From positions 2,356,001 through 2,420,000 of the forward strand of contig CM031556.1 in assembly GCA_018466975.1 (NCBI GenBank): a stretch of DNA of 64,000 nt, given 5' to 3'. Position 1 is the stretch's first letter; every line of letters begins with the position of its first letter. The DNA is from Sparassis latifolia. Taxonomy: Eukaryota; Basidiomycota; Agaricomycetes; Polyporales; Sparassidaceae. Both the position numbers and the translations under genes were made by a program. This document shows positions 11,876-23,627 of the stretch, one piece after another. The notes under the pieces are model-generated. The model saw only the letters and a list, made by a program, of their open reading frames with translations. It was not told the DNA's origin and did not search any database.

Positions 11876-12172
11876 GACAATGAAGCGAACTACCGGGACT
11901 CTATATTCACAGAGAAAGCTAGTAAGCCGAGAAATCGAGCGAAAAGTCCTGATGGGTGGATGGTTGTAGATGGTTGTTGACCAGAAGAAACGCGGCCGGA
12001 CGCGACGCGCGTTTTCGATCGCGCCTCTGTATCACGTGACCCTTCCTCCTTTAGTGGGCGACAATAGACGTTCGCATCTGCACGCAGTCTCCACCACAAC
12101 CTTGTCCACTGAAAAGAAGTATAGACATCAGAATCAGAATCACAGAGAAATACCGCAGACCCTACAGTCACC
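11876..12172. promoter_or_regulatory. Divergent promoter NAA40 / RIO2 with palindromic E-box TCACGTGA
   Basis: 297 bp between opposite start codons. TCACGTGA lies at 12032-12039, the core bound by Cbf1/USF-type bHLH factors in fungi; function here is inferred. A CG-rich stretch (CGCGACGCGCG) sits just 5' of it. Confidence 0.5.
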
Positions 12173-14152
<1,980 letters not shown>

Positions 14153-16737
14153 GAGCACCTGACATCTACCAGGTAAGTTTCCTATTCGATCCGGGCTTCT
14201 GATGTATCAGTGTGGTGCGAGGACGAGCGGCGTTGTGCGCTGTTGAGTATGGATAAATGAATTAATGATGACCACGACCTGTATCATGGGGTAGGGGTGC
14301 TTCTTCGTGCAAAGTGTTTGCGACGGCACTCCACAACTGAGGAACGTGGCTCGAGAAAGCATTTGCCGCTTGGTAGGTTGGCAAAACGCAAGAGATTCAC
14401 CCCGTCCGTTTAGCGCATTTTTGTGGCGCTTGCAGAGCTGCTGAGTGTTATGGTAGAAGTAAGGCGAGCATATGCAAGTTTAAAATATCAAACTCAACGT
14501 CGACGTCAGAGGACATGGAACTGAAGGTCAGACAGATGTATCTCGGTGTTATCGGGACCGTGCGACTGGTGTCCAGTGGCCACATATGGAGGCACCGAGT
14601 GCCTCGCAAGCGCGAGGAAGCACTTGACGAGACAGCTGCTTCTGCTTGTTATTCGCTGAATCCAGGCACCCAGAAACTGGCACCGAGTGGACAGACGAAG
14701 CTTAATTTATTGACCTGTTGAACAATGTGCCAGGCGAAAAAGCATGTGGCGGATGGGCAGGAGGCTTCGATCCCCATCTGGCGTCCAGCTGGCAGTTCAA
14801 CCAGACTGCAGACCGGTTCTGAGTGACCTGTCCTGCTATGTGCGACGCGCGACATGAGCAAGTACTGTGTTCGAAGGAGAAAGACTTGAGAAAGAGAAAT
14901 CAGAGATTGCGTCCGGCGGGCCAATCGGCCAGGAGAGCGCACCGAGATTGCGGGGGGAAACGCATCTTCATTGGAGGAGCGGGCAGATTGCAGCCCATCT
15001 GCCCAGTGAAGTCGACCGACATGTCAGATCCGGCGAGAGATCTCCTGAACCCCAAAATATTTGCTGGCAAGAGATTGATCAGATCAGATGGATATCCCCA
15101 ACGCAGACGGTCGACTGCCCTTCCAGAGATGTGTGCGCAATCGGGAAAAGAAGCCTCAGATCTGTCCACAGATCCTCAGCAATTCATGCGATGAAACCGC
15201 ACTCCACCAATATTAATTAATAGGATCTTGACCTCATCTGCTAATAATCAAACTTCATCAGCTTGAAATAGCTCTCTGAGAGGCTCCACACTAGGTCCAA
15301 AAGCGTATACTCACCTCCCTTTCTGGGTGGATCACTTCACCACTGAGGTGGGTCGGGCCTCGTGAGGGTATATACGTATACCACCGTATACTGTATATTG
15401 TGGAAACTGTGTACACTGCACACGTCGCATTCCCATTTTTCCAACCGTGTCAGGAGCCACAAGATGCGATAGAACAAACACTCACCTCGGGTTATCATTT
15501 CCAGAGATTCGGAAGGGTGCCTCGTCGAGGTAACCACTGCGTTGGCAAATTTATGATCTTCGGAAGCTCCTCCAATCATGGACAACCGTAGTATGCCCAC
15601 ATCACCGACCAATCCTCAATTAACGGTGTTGATCCATTCGACGAGCTGGGAGCGGCCAATGGCTGTTGCTCGAGCATATGGGTACATCTGATGTGCACGT
15701 ACAGCCAGACGGAAGTTAAGCAGGGAGCCAATAAGCTCTGCTGCAGGCTCCGCAGAGTACCAACTGCGCTGACCCACATGCCGCGGCCGTTTTCGAGCGG
15801 CACCATCGCCGAATTGAGGTGGGCGCTGACAGGATACGAGAAAAACATCAGAGGCCATCCATGCATATGTCCTCTGTCATGTCGACGTCGCCGAATGATC
15901 GAAAATCGGATGGTGCATCTGGCGCGGAAATATCACGCTTCCCGCCGAGTTCCAGGAGGACCGTGAAGGAACAGACTTCACTTTTGTCATCGCAGACGGC
16001 ATCACGTAGATAGCGCCATCGCGCCATCGCTCATCCTCGGCGAGCGCCAAGATCGGATCGCAGTAGTCTCCCATACCACTTGCGGTGATATACCTGCCGG
16101 AGGTAAGTACCAAATGCGCACAGCAAACTAGGTTGATTACTTGCGCACGTTGAGTCGGTCAGTTTAGCCCAGCAAGGAGTAGACTGTCGCACACACGACG
16201 GACACCTGACATGAAGACGATAATAATATTCGAGTTGAACATGGAAGTTACAAAAACAACTTGCAGAATAACGCATGACCCCGCAACAAGTCATTCCCGC
16301 TAATTTGCTAGTGGTGATGTGACGTGCTCCCGCACACGCATGCAGATGGAACAAGTGCCGACATATCAGCGGAGAGTGCTCAATGAGTGGAGAGATAGCA
16401 TGCACGTACGACGGCGTCATACAGGGACGCAGACGGCGGATGACGATGTGGCTCAGAGCCATGCATTTCGCTGGGAGGGTGGGGGAAGAGGATGGTTGAG
16501 ATTCAAATTTATCGGAGAATATAAGAAGACATCACGCATGACCTGATAGCCACCAGAAAGTGTCCATTGGTTTTGAGACGTTTGGGATAATATACAGAAG
16601 CCTGTGATCTTCTAGATGAATGTCGTCATCATGCGGAAGCAGGTTTACAGAGCAATAGAACGCATATAATACAGTCTGCAGCGATAAGTAGAACGTGAGT
16701 ACGTAAATTCACGACGACGGGATGAAGACGCACCACC
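14153..16737. other. 2.6-kb stretch without a recognisable gene
   Basis: Only short, frame-hopping open stretches occur. The most protein-like are on the minus strand. One covers 15616-15858 (contains AELIGSLLNFRLAVRAHQMY and ends LVEWINTVN, TAA just before 15616). The other covers 15877-16113 (ITASGMGDYCDPILALAEDE, DGAIYVMPSAM). They could be exons of an unknown or decayed minus-strand gene. I could not link them to a family. No tRNA or long terminal repeat was seen. Confidence 0.4.
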
Positions 16738-17515
16738 TCAAGCGGTTTCATCTTTCGCCTCGAACTTGTGCTTCGCTCGAGGAGCCACCTCTGTCATACC
16801 CTTGCCGCTACCGGTCACTCCAACTAATGGCAGAAATCAACAAACGGCTTCGACAAAACACAAGTATTGGACGACGCTCACCTCTTCCTAGCGGATTCTC
16901 TGGCGTCTTGAAGATACTCGTCCCCGACACACCAGCGATGTGTATCCCCTTCTTCTCCGACTTCTTCGCGAACTTCTGCCAAGTCGCCTGCTTCGCCATT
17001 TGCTCCTTGGCCTTCGCCGCCCTCGTCTCCACCTTCTTCTCGTTCTTCTTCTTCTTCCGCTCCTTCTCCTCCTCCTCCAGCGCGTTCAGCTTCCGCTTCG
17101 CCGACGACGTCGGCGCAGGCTGGTAGTTCGCGGGCGGCGCCTTGAGCTGGGACGAGTTCACCATTTCCGTCGAGTTGTAGCCCTTGAACGTGACGCTGTA
17201 CGCCCAGTTGCCGCTCGAGCCGCCCACGGACGTGATGCGCGCGGGGTACCACTGGCCGTCGCCCGAGTACTTCGCGAGGCACTCGTCGCCCGCCGCGAAC
17301 GTCTTCGCGGACGCCGCAGCCACAGCCGCCTTGCGGTTCTCGCTCTTCGACGAGGACGCTGCGACCTCCTGCTGGGATATGGTCGCCTTCGTGAGGCCGA
17401 TGAGCTCCTTCAGCTCGGACCGGAGCGACTTGAGCTCAGAGTTGTCCGGATCTGAGGTGAGGGCGAGCTCGACTTGTGAGAGCTGCACCTGGTATGTTTC
17501 TAATTCTGCCTCCAT
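16738..17515 (-). CDS. Splicing factor SPF30/SMNDC1, Tudor domain
   Basis: Tudor-domain protein that binds symmetrically dimethylated Arg on Sm proteins during U4/U6.U5 tri-snRNP recruitment (family knowledge). The start at 17515 gives MEAELETYQVQLSQVELALT, a short N-terminal helix region (DPDNSELKSLRSELKELI). The Tudor domain at about residues 70-130 reads FAAGDECLAKYSGDGQWYPA, RITSVGGSSGNWAYSVTFKG, YNSTEMVNSSQLK, with aromatic-cage positions W, Y and Y present. A basic nuclear stretch (KERKKKKNEKK) follows, then WQKFAKKSEKKG and SIFKTPENPLGR. A 57-nt intron leads to the last exon VGVTGSGKGMTEVAPRAKHK..DETA with TGA at 16738-16740. The GVTGSGKGMT ending is typical. High GC. No obvious partner next to it. 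Confidence 0.93.
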
Positions 17516-19700
17516 GGTTGGGTGTTGTTTGGATAGCAGGTGGAGATGTAGCTTTGAGTAGTGTGTGCGCGCGCAGAGAAGACAATGAGCGTGAGGACTA
17601 AGGGGGCGTGGGAATCAAGCCCGGCGCGTCGGTGCGGTATGCGCGCCAGCTCTCAGAACGGCTCGCTCAAACAACGAACGATTGAATTCGCAGGTCCAAC
17701 GTATCCATGCTCAAGCTGGGGCTGACTTTGATTTTTATTATTACTGCTCGACGGGTCGACAGAGGTCGACAGAGCTGAAAGCACCGAATCATTGAATGTC
17801 TGCGGTGGACCGTGACGCTGACCAAATTTCGACGTTCTTTAGGCTCACTGGCCTGCCGATAAGTTGCAATAGTCCGAGCTGCATCTTCCAGAACGCTATG
17901 CTTGCGATCCACCATACTTATTTGCCTTCAAGGGAAATGGATGAACGAACCCCGTGCTCGAGCCGAATATTGTGTCATTTAGGCATAGCTGAGGATGGCG
18001 CAGCCCCACCGCAAATCCGGTCCTAAATGAGCTCTCGTCTGTACGTCCCATTTTCCTGCCCTGTGATGGTAGCCTCGAATCTGAACCCTTTCAAATCCCT
18101 AGCAGTGCGCATACGTGTGAGACGTCGATATGGCATGCGATACGGCTCGTCGTCACAAACTCACCGAGTGTCTTCAGTTCTGGCACCGACCGTACCGCAC
18201 GCACCCCATTCTCGTGGACGTAATACTGGGCAAGCGAGGGCACCCGTTTGCCTTTATTTCGCAGGACGTCGCTGAGCGATCCCTCATTCCGTAACGCGAA
18301 ACATGGCAGTTAGAACTAAAGGCATAGTGCTCCGCCCGATTCGTAGTCTTCACTAGGTGAGTCGAGATCCTTCACACTAGCTATGTGTGCTCAGGTTCCA
18401 TGTGCGATGCCGTCGCTGTAGCGCTCCTGGTCAAATGGTCCCCACTTTGAGGCATACGGGCACGACGTAGCTCATACTACATGCGCATTTCCGCCACTTA
18501 GTAGCCCCGTAAATTTATAATAAACCAAGTCCCGAAAATGAATCCAAATCCAAGCATGCGAGCCCGCGCTCCTCCTTCGAACCTGCTTTGTCTCGGTGTA
18601 TCGGTATCACCGTACGCGCACGTACATCGCACATCCAAGCCGACGTTGAGATCTCCAGCCTGGACCCGTAATGCGAAGATCTCTGTTACAAGTGGCATAC
18701 AGAGATGTCCAGACGACGTCATCCCCCGCACGCGAAGGCATCCCTGTCTCTTCCCTTCAATTGCGCTGCATCGCGCACAGATCCAGCCCGCTTCGCCTCC
18801 CGTCCGGATCCCAGTTCGCGATCGGTGGCTCCTAAACCTTCCAGCACTTCAGATCTTCAGATCTCAGAACTGGAGTGCTTGGAAGAATCTCCCATACACT
18901 TTGGTGTGCCGCCGCCGCTGGTGCACGTTCGAACCCTATGACGCGCTTAGGGTTCGATGGGGTCGTAGTACTTACGCGGGATATATATGGTTACGTATTT
19001 CCAGAGTACTTTCAAATGTCTGGTGTGGTCTGCACTTCAGCTTCAGGTTCATGCAACATATTTCGATAATAATAACTCGATTCTACGTCTATTTGCCTAT
19101 GTCAGCGTACGTACTATGTAGAGCCTACGGCGCCAACAGCCGACACCCTGGAATCCAACATCGGCATGCATAAATAGCATCGCGCGCATTCGGAACATAC
19201 AACATTTGCTAAATAATCGACGTACAGCACACAAAAGCACAGCGACAGGCGCGCAAGCAGAAGCTACAGCTATATATGTCCGCATGCAGCAAATAAACAG
19301 CCCAAACGGAATTACACGACCCAGACCCAGCGCAACGGAGAGGACGTCATACACTCGGAGCCAAATACTGTAGCGAATACAACAGGAACCCGGGACGATG
19401 ATCAGGGAGAAGAAGCGTGGGGCGCGCGCGGCCGAGCCGCGGCACGCCTGCTGGAACTAGCGTGACGTGGAACAGCGGGCGCGAGAACAACGTGGGACAC
19501 CACAGACATGGCGGAGAAGCCGAAGGGGAACGAGCGGCTGGAACGAGCAACTGGCGGGAAGGAAGATGAGATGCGCAGCGAGAAGAAGCGGAACGGGGAA
19601 GCGAGGATCGATCTCGCGCCTGCGGCACGCGTTCGATGAGATTTCGAGACGCGCGCGTGGACGAGAAGCGTTGCAGACGTGCGTGCAGGTGGCGAGGCGG
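17516..19700. other. 2.2-kb gap without a recognisable gene
   Basis: Between SPF30 and the minus-strand HLH-like gene. Contains only short overlapping open stretches on both strands and is GC-rich from about 19400. No RNA gene or mobile element recognised. Confidence 0.4.
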
Positions 19701-20897
19701 CTAGCAGTGCGGCGTGTAGAACGACGGCAAGAAGGTCTCGGAGGGGATGGAGTGTCGCCGGAAGGCGTGCAGTGTGTCCGGGGACTGGTGCGCCGTCACT
19801 TGCTGCTGGAGGAGAGTAAACTGTGCAGCGCAGTGACGGTCAGTCTATGAGTATCGAGCAGCGACGGAGCAGCTTACAGTGCGCTCATCCTCCAGCGTCT
19901 GCTGGTGGAGTTTTCGGGCCTCGTCTTGCATGTGAACGAGGAGCGTCTGCGGAACATAATCAGACACAAAGTTGCTGAGATCGTCAAGTAAAGTACGCAC
20001 GCGGATGGATCTGCTGTTGAGCCCGCGATACGTTGGGACGCGCTCGAACGCGACAGGCTCGTGCCCCACGAGCCGGATCTGCCCATGGAGCCACTGCACA
20101 TACTGTTCAAGGCACTCGAGATAGCTCCGCTTCTTGTCGTGGCTCGTGATGGTATCCCTGCAAACGAAGTCAGTATGCCGCCACCCACAGACGTGGTGGG
20201 GAGCTTACGGATCTGTCGGCTGAAAACCGACGCTCTCCGCGACGGCGCGGAAGTATACCTTGCGTTGCGTCTCGGCGTGCTTTCCGCCCGACTTGGTCTT
20301 CTTCGTCGCCGGCGCGGTCTCGTCGACCGAAGTCGGTTCAGAGGACGATGCGGGCGCGGGGGGCGGCCGAAGGTCAGACAGGCCAGTCCCGTTGCGACCG
20401 CAGGCAGCGAGGTCTGTGAGGAGCTCAGAGGGTGTCGAGCGGATGTGCGAACGTGACCTGAGGCGGCGAGTTCGTGGGGCGAAATGTCGAGTGGACGGGT
20501 GTGGGCGGAGTGGGGCTCAGCGGATGACGAGCCTTGTGACGAGGACGGCGAGTCGTGGGGCGATGTGGTGGGCGAGGTGCTGCCGACGGGTGTGGGCGGA
20601 GTGGGGCTCAGCGGAATTGGGGGAGCGATTAGAGTAGAATATCCGGAGATGGGGATTGGCGCATGGAGGGGGAGCTGGGGAGGACAATCTGGCAGTTCCG
20701 ACGTTGATTGTACATACTGAGAGGGATAGTAGTCGAAGCCATCGTACGTGGTCTCCGACTGATATGAGAAAGTCTAAGACAAGGGGATAAGAAAATAATA
20801 CGGTGTGAATAGTGAGGGAACATATTACCGGGTAAGACATGTGAGAAGGGTTTGCGGAGGAGTAGCGTTCGTCGGAGACGGTGTAGTAGGAATCCAT
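19701..20897 (-). CDS. Helix-loop-helix-like putative regulator, paralogue A of a divergent pair
   Basis: Six exons. Starts at 20897 (MDSYYTVSDERYSSANPSHM). A Ser/Pro-rich first half (TPPTPVGSTSPTTSPHDSPS) is followed by a 44-nt intron and a charged stretch (TKKTKSGG). The conserved domain is KHAETQRKVYFRAVAESVGF, PTDP, an intron (phase 2), then DTITSHDKKRSYLECLEQYV, QWLHGQI, EPVAFERV, RGLNSRSIR, a phase-0 intron, TLLVHMQDEARKLHQQTLED, a phase-0 intron, and a tail with FRRHSIPSETFLPSFYTPHC (TAG 19701-19703). A basic helix, loop and second amphipathic helix suggest a bHLH-like nuclear factor, but I cannot name the family. Its closest relative in the window is the gene at 21917-22913. No DNA-binding function is shown by sequence alone. 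Confidence 0.82.
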
Positions 20898-21916
20898 GGC
20901 TGCTGCAAACGAACATGGGGAGGTGGAGCATATGCCGCGGAAGATTTTATAAGGAGGGGAGATCGGGATGTATCTCATCTCGATGCGGCGTTTAATCCTT
21001 GTTCACGATGAGATCGGAGGAGATCTTGCCCAGGACGGTGTGTCATTAGGCCATACTTGTCGCTGCTGTGCCGGGCTGCTGTCTTCGGCTCTTCCCAACT
21101 GTCCTCGAGAGCTTCTCCTCTTCTTCGCTGCCCGGCACCGTTCGTATCGCAGCTTCCAACCTGGGCGGGCTGCTAACTGGCAGCTGCATCCATTTCCAAT
21201 GCGTAACCGCCTGTGCGTGGCGATCCTCGAGTTCCGGATCCTTGTGGACGCCCGTACCGCGCAATCCCTCGAGGACTGAGGCGCTTCCGTGATACAACAT
21301 CGAGGAAGGGGTGAGACCCTTGGTGTGCGCATGGATCGTCAGCACGTCGGATCGACCGTGGAGCCAAGAGCACGCGGATGCTCGTCGAGAACGCGCGCTG
21401 TAGTGACGGAACATATGGCGATGGGGAGACACTCAATGGGTAAGTGGCATCCTGCTGGGGTGACTGATGAAAGATAATTACGTCTTTTTAGGAGAGGAAG
21501 GAGGATGTTGTGCAGGCGTCGCACGATTGCAGCGTGAGAATTCTGGTCGATGATCATGTCTAGGAACAAGTCTATTTGAATCCGCAGACGACGCTACCCA
21601 ACGGGGACGGAGCAATCGCCGCCGGGCGGGAGGCCAACTGCGCGGTCGCCGAGGCGAATTTGATGCGCGCGCGCTCTCGGCGGTTGGGAGCGTGACCCGC
21701 CCGGCGGTGTGTGACCCGACGGTGTGTGACCGATCCGGCGGTGTGTGACAGCACTCGCGGGACACGATCTGTGCGGGCAGCGCTGGCGATCGAAGGGCGG
21801 CGCGCGCGCCACTCCTGGTCACCGATTTCCCAGATTCAGCCACTCCCTTCCGCGTCAACGGGCCGACGACTCCCCCGCGAATATAAACCCGGGCACTCTC
21901 CCTCTCGCCCATCGAC
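20898..21916. promoter_or_regulatory. 1.0-kb shared upstream region of the divergent HLH-like pair
   Basis: No gene recognised. GC-rich; near 21700-21750 it carries repeated short CGGTGTGTGAC-like units (GGCGGTGTGTGACC, GACGGTGTGTGACC, GGCGGTGTGTGACA), possible binding sites for a common regulator. Confidence 0.45.
21700..21750 (+). repeat. Three closely spaced CGGTGTGTGAC repeats upstream of gene B
   Basis: GGTGTGTGAC occurs three times in about 45 bp (CGGCGGTGTGTGACC, CGACGGTGTGTGACC and CGGCGGTGTGTGACA), with a fourth partial copy just upstream (GGGAGCGTGACC). They lie about 170-220 bp before the start of gene B. Confidence 0.75.
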
Positions 21917-22913
21917 ATGTTTCCCCTCTACTCCGACGAGCAGCTCTCCTCTCCCGCCGACTTCCACTTTCCCTATGAGCTCCAGTATCCCCAGAGCGAC
22001 GCCTCTGACTCTCCGCCCTCCTCCCCCCAGCTCTCCGTTCTGACGTCGGAATTTCCTGCCATCCTCCTTCAATCCGCATACTCTTCTCCCACAGACAGCT
22101 GTGATCCTTCTCCCGTCGACTCTCCGCTCTCTCCTTTCTCCCCCTACCCTCCCGCGCCGTTCGTAGAACACCCAGGCTTCCCTTCGAGCCTCCTCCCTGA
22201 CCCGACCTACGGCTTCCCACCAGAGGAGGGGAAGCCAAACACTGAGCCCCCGCTCAGTTCCGCTCCTGCTCGCACCATCGCTTCACGCACTGTCGGCATC
22301 GCACATCCGTATGCCCGACTTTACACCAAGCACGAGGGCTCCAAGCGCCGCAAGATGTGGAATCACGCGCTCGAAAAGGCCCTCTTCACTCCCCAGGAGA
22401 TGTGCGCTCTTTTCCTTCTCCTCCCACAACAATACCTAACTTGCCCCGTCTTTCAGATCTACCATGGGAGCACCACACAGGCGCACCATTTATACTGCCA
22501 GCCTCGAGGCCCACATCGATCGCCTCCATGCCCAGCTCCTCGGCTACGACCTCTTCCCCGTGCCTTTCGAAAGGCTCGAGCCTCTCCATGGTCTCAACTC
22601 CAAAACCGCAAAGGTAATCTGCGCGCTGTCTGTCCAACCCGCGCTGTATACTCACAAGCATATCTTCGCATTTGCAGAGTATGGTCGCCGGCCTTGAGCG
22701 CGATGCCTCGGAGCTGCGGCTGAGGCGCCTCGAACTCCAGCGCTCGGTATGTCATTCCTTCATGCGTCATTCTTGCGCCACGCTGATTTAGACCTGTGAC
22801 AGAACCAGGCACTCCGAGAGATGCTTCGCGCTCGCCAGAGTGTCCCCGTTCCGCCGATAGGCATTCCTCCACTCGTCAGTCTGCGCCGCCATTCGCTTGA
22901 TGCTACCGGCTGA
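21917..22913 (+). CDS. Helix-loop-helix-like putative regulator, paralogue B of a divergent pair
   Basis: Four exons. Starts at 21917 (MFPLYSDEQLSSPADFHFPY) with a Ser/Pro-rich N-terminal half containing many SP/PS motifs. The domain begins KHEGSKRRKMWNHALEKALF, TPQEI, an intron (phase 2), then STMGAPHRRTIYTASLEAHI, DRLHAQLL, FPVPFERL, HGLNSKTAK, a phase-0 intron, SMVAGLERDASELRLRRLEL, QRS, a phase-0 intron, and NQALREML ending PLVSLRRHSLDATG (TGA 22911-22913). The two exons coding for the domain are 52 and 23 codons (plus the phase-2 base), the same as in the gene at 19701-20897, and the intron phases match. The second half is leucine-rich and may extend a dimerisation helix. Family not recognised; nuclear regulatory role is inference. 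Confidence 0.82.
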
Positions 22914-23627
22914 GATGCCAGTCTCGAATCGTGGCTTCTGCTGTGGCACCGCTCTGCTTCCATTTGCACTTTCGTTGCCCAAAATTCTGCTGTCGCTAGC
23001 CATTGCTGTTGTGTACTATCGCTTTCGTGCCTGCCGTCGTCCGTGGAAGAGTTATTCTGTATTTATGTATTTATCAGCCGTGCCTTCAAGTTCGATCGTC
23101 AACCGTGCATTCCATGGCAGCCCAGGGCAGCAGGACATCAAGACCACACCGACAGCGTCTCAAACCGCCACAATTACCTCAAGGTGCACGAAAGACTTGT
23201 GATGCTAGGTACGCGCCGACAAGGACAGAATGTCATAGGCACAACGGACTTCCTCTCTCTTCACCGCCGTCAACCTGCGATTACTACAGTACTCATAATC
23301 GACCGCGAACCCGGACGCTTTCAATACGCGTGTTCACGAAAATTCAAGCGCCGGAAGAGCGCTTGCGTGCTACCTCGAGTTCTCCGTACGTACAATTGTT
23401 ACCTGCCTTTCACATATGTTACAGGAGCCAAAAAAATGTCAAATGCGTGCGCCGGTACCTCTAAGACCATTGATGGTACCAACGCTGCCCTTTCTTTTGC
23501 AATCGATGTCACTTGAATCTAGCATCTCTACCAGTTCGAATCATTATCTAGTGTCGCCATAGGCCGATCTATAACGCGCGCTCCGGCACACTTCGAGCGC
23601 GCCGAACGCAGCGCTGCGAGTAGTCGC
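22914..23627. other. Intergenic, 0.7 kb, convergent gene ends
   Basis: Lies between the 3' ends of HLH-like gene B and the NRPS-like reductase. No gene or RNA seen. Confidence 0.5.

Noticed and set aside
16940..17455. 171-codon Arg/Leu-rich + strand frame
   Set aside because: Exact antisense of the SPF30 Tudor exon; composition explained by codon bias.
19701..22913. Divergent gene pair as the homeodomain mating-type (A) locus
   Set aside because: The head-to-head layout is reminiscent, but neither protein has a homeodomain WF.NRR helix and the usual flanking gene for mitochondrial intermediate peptidase is not present.
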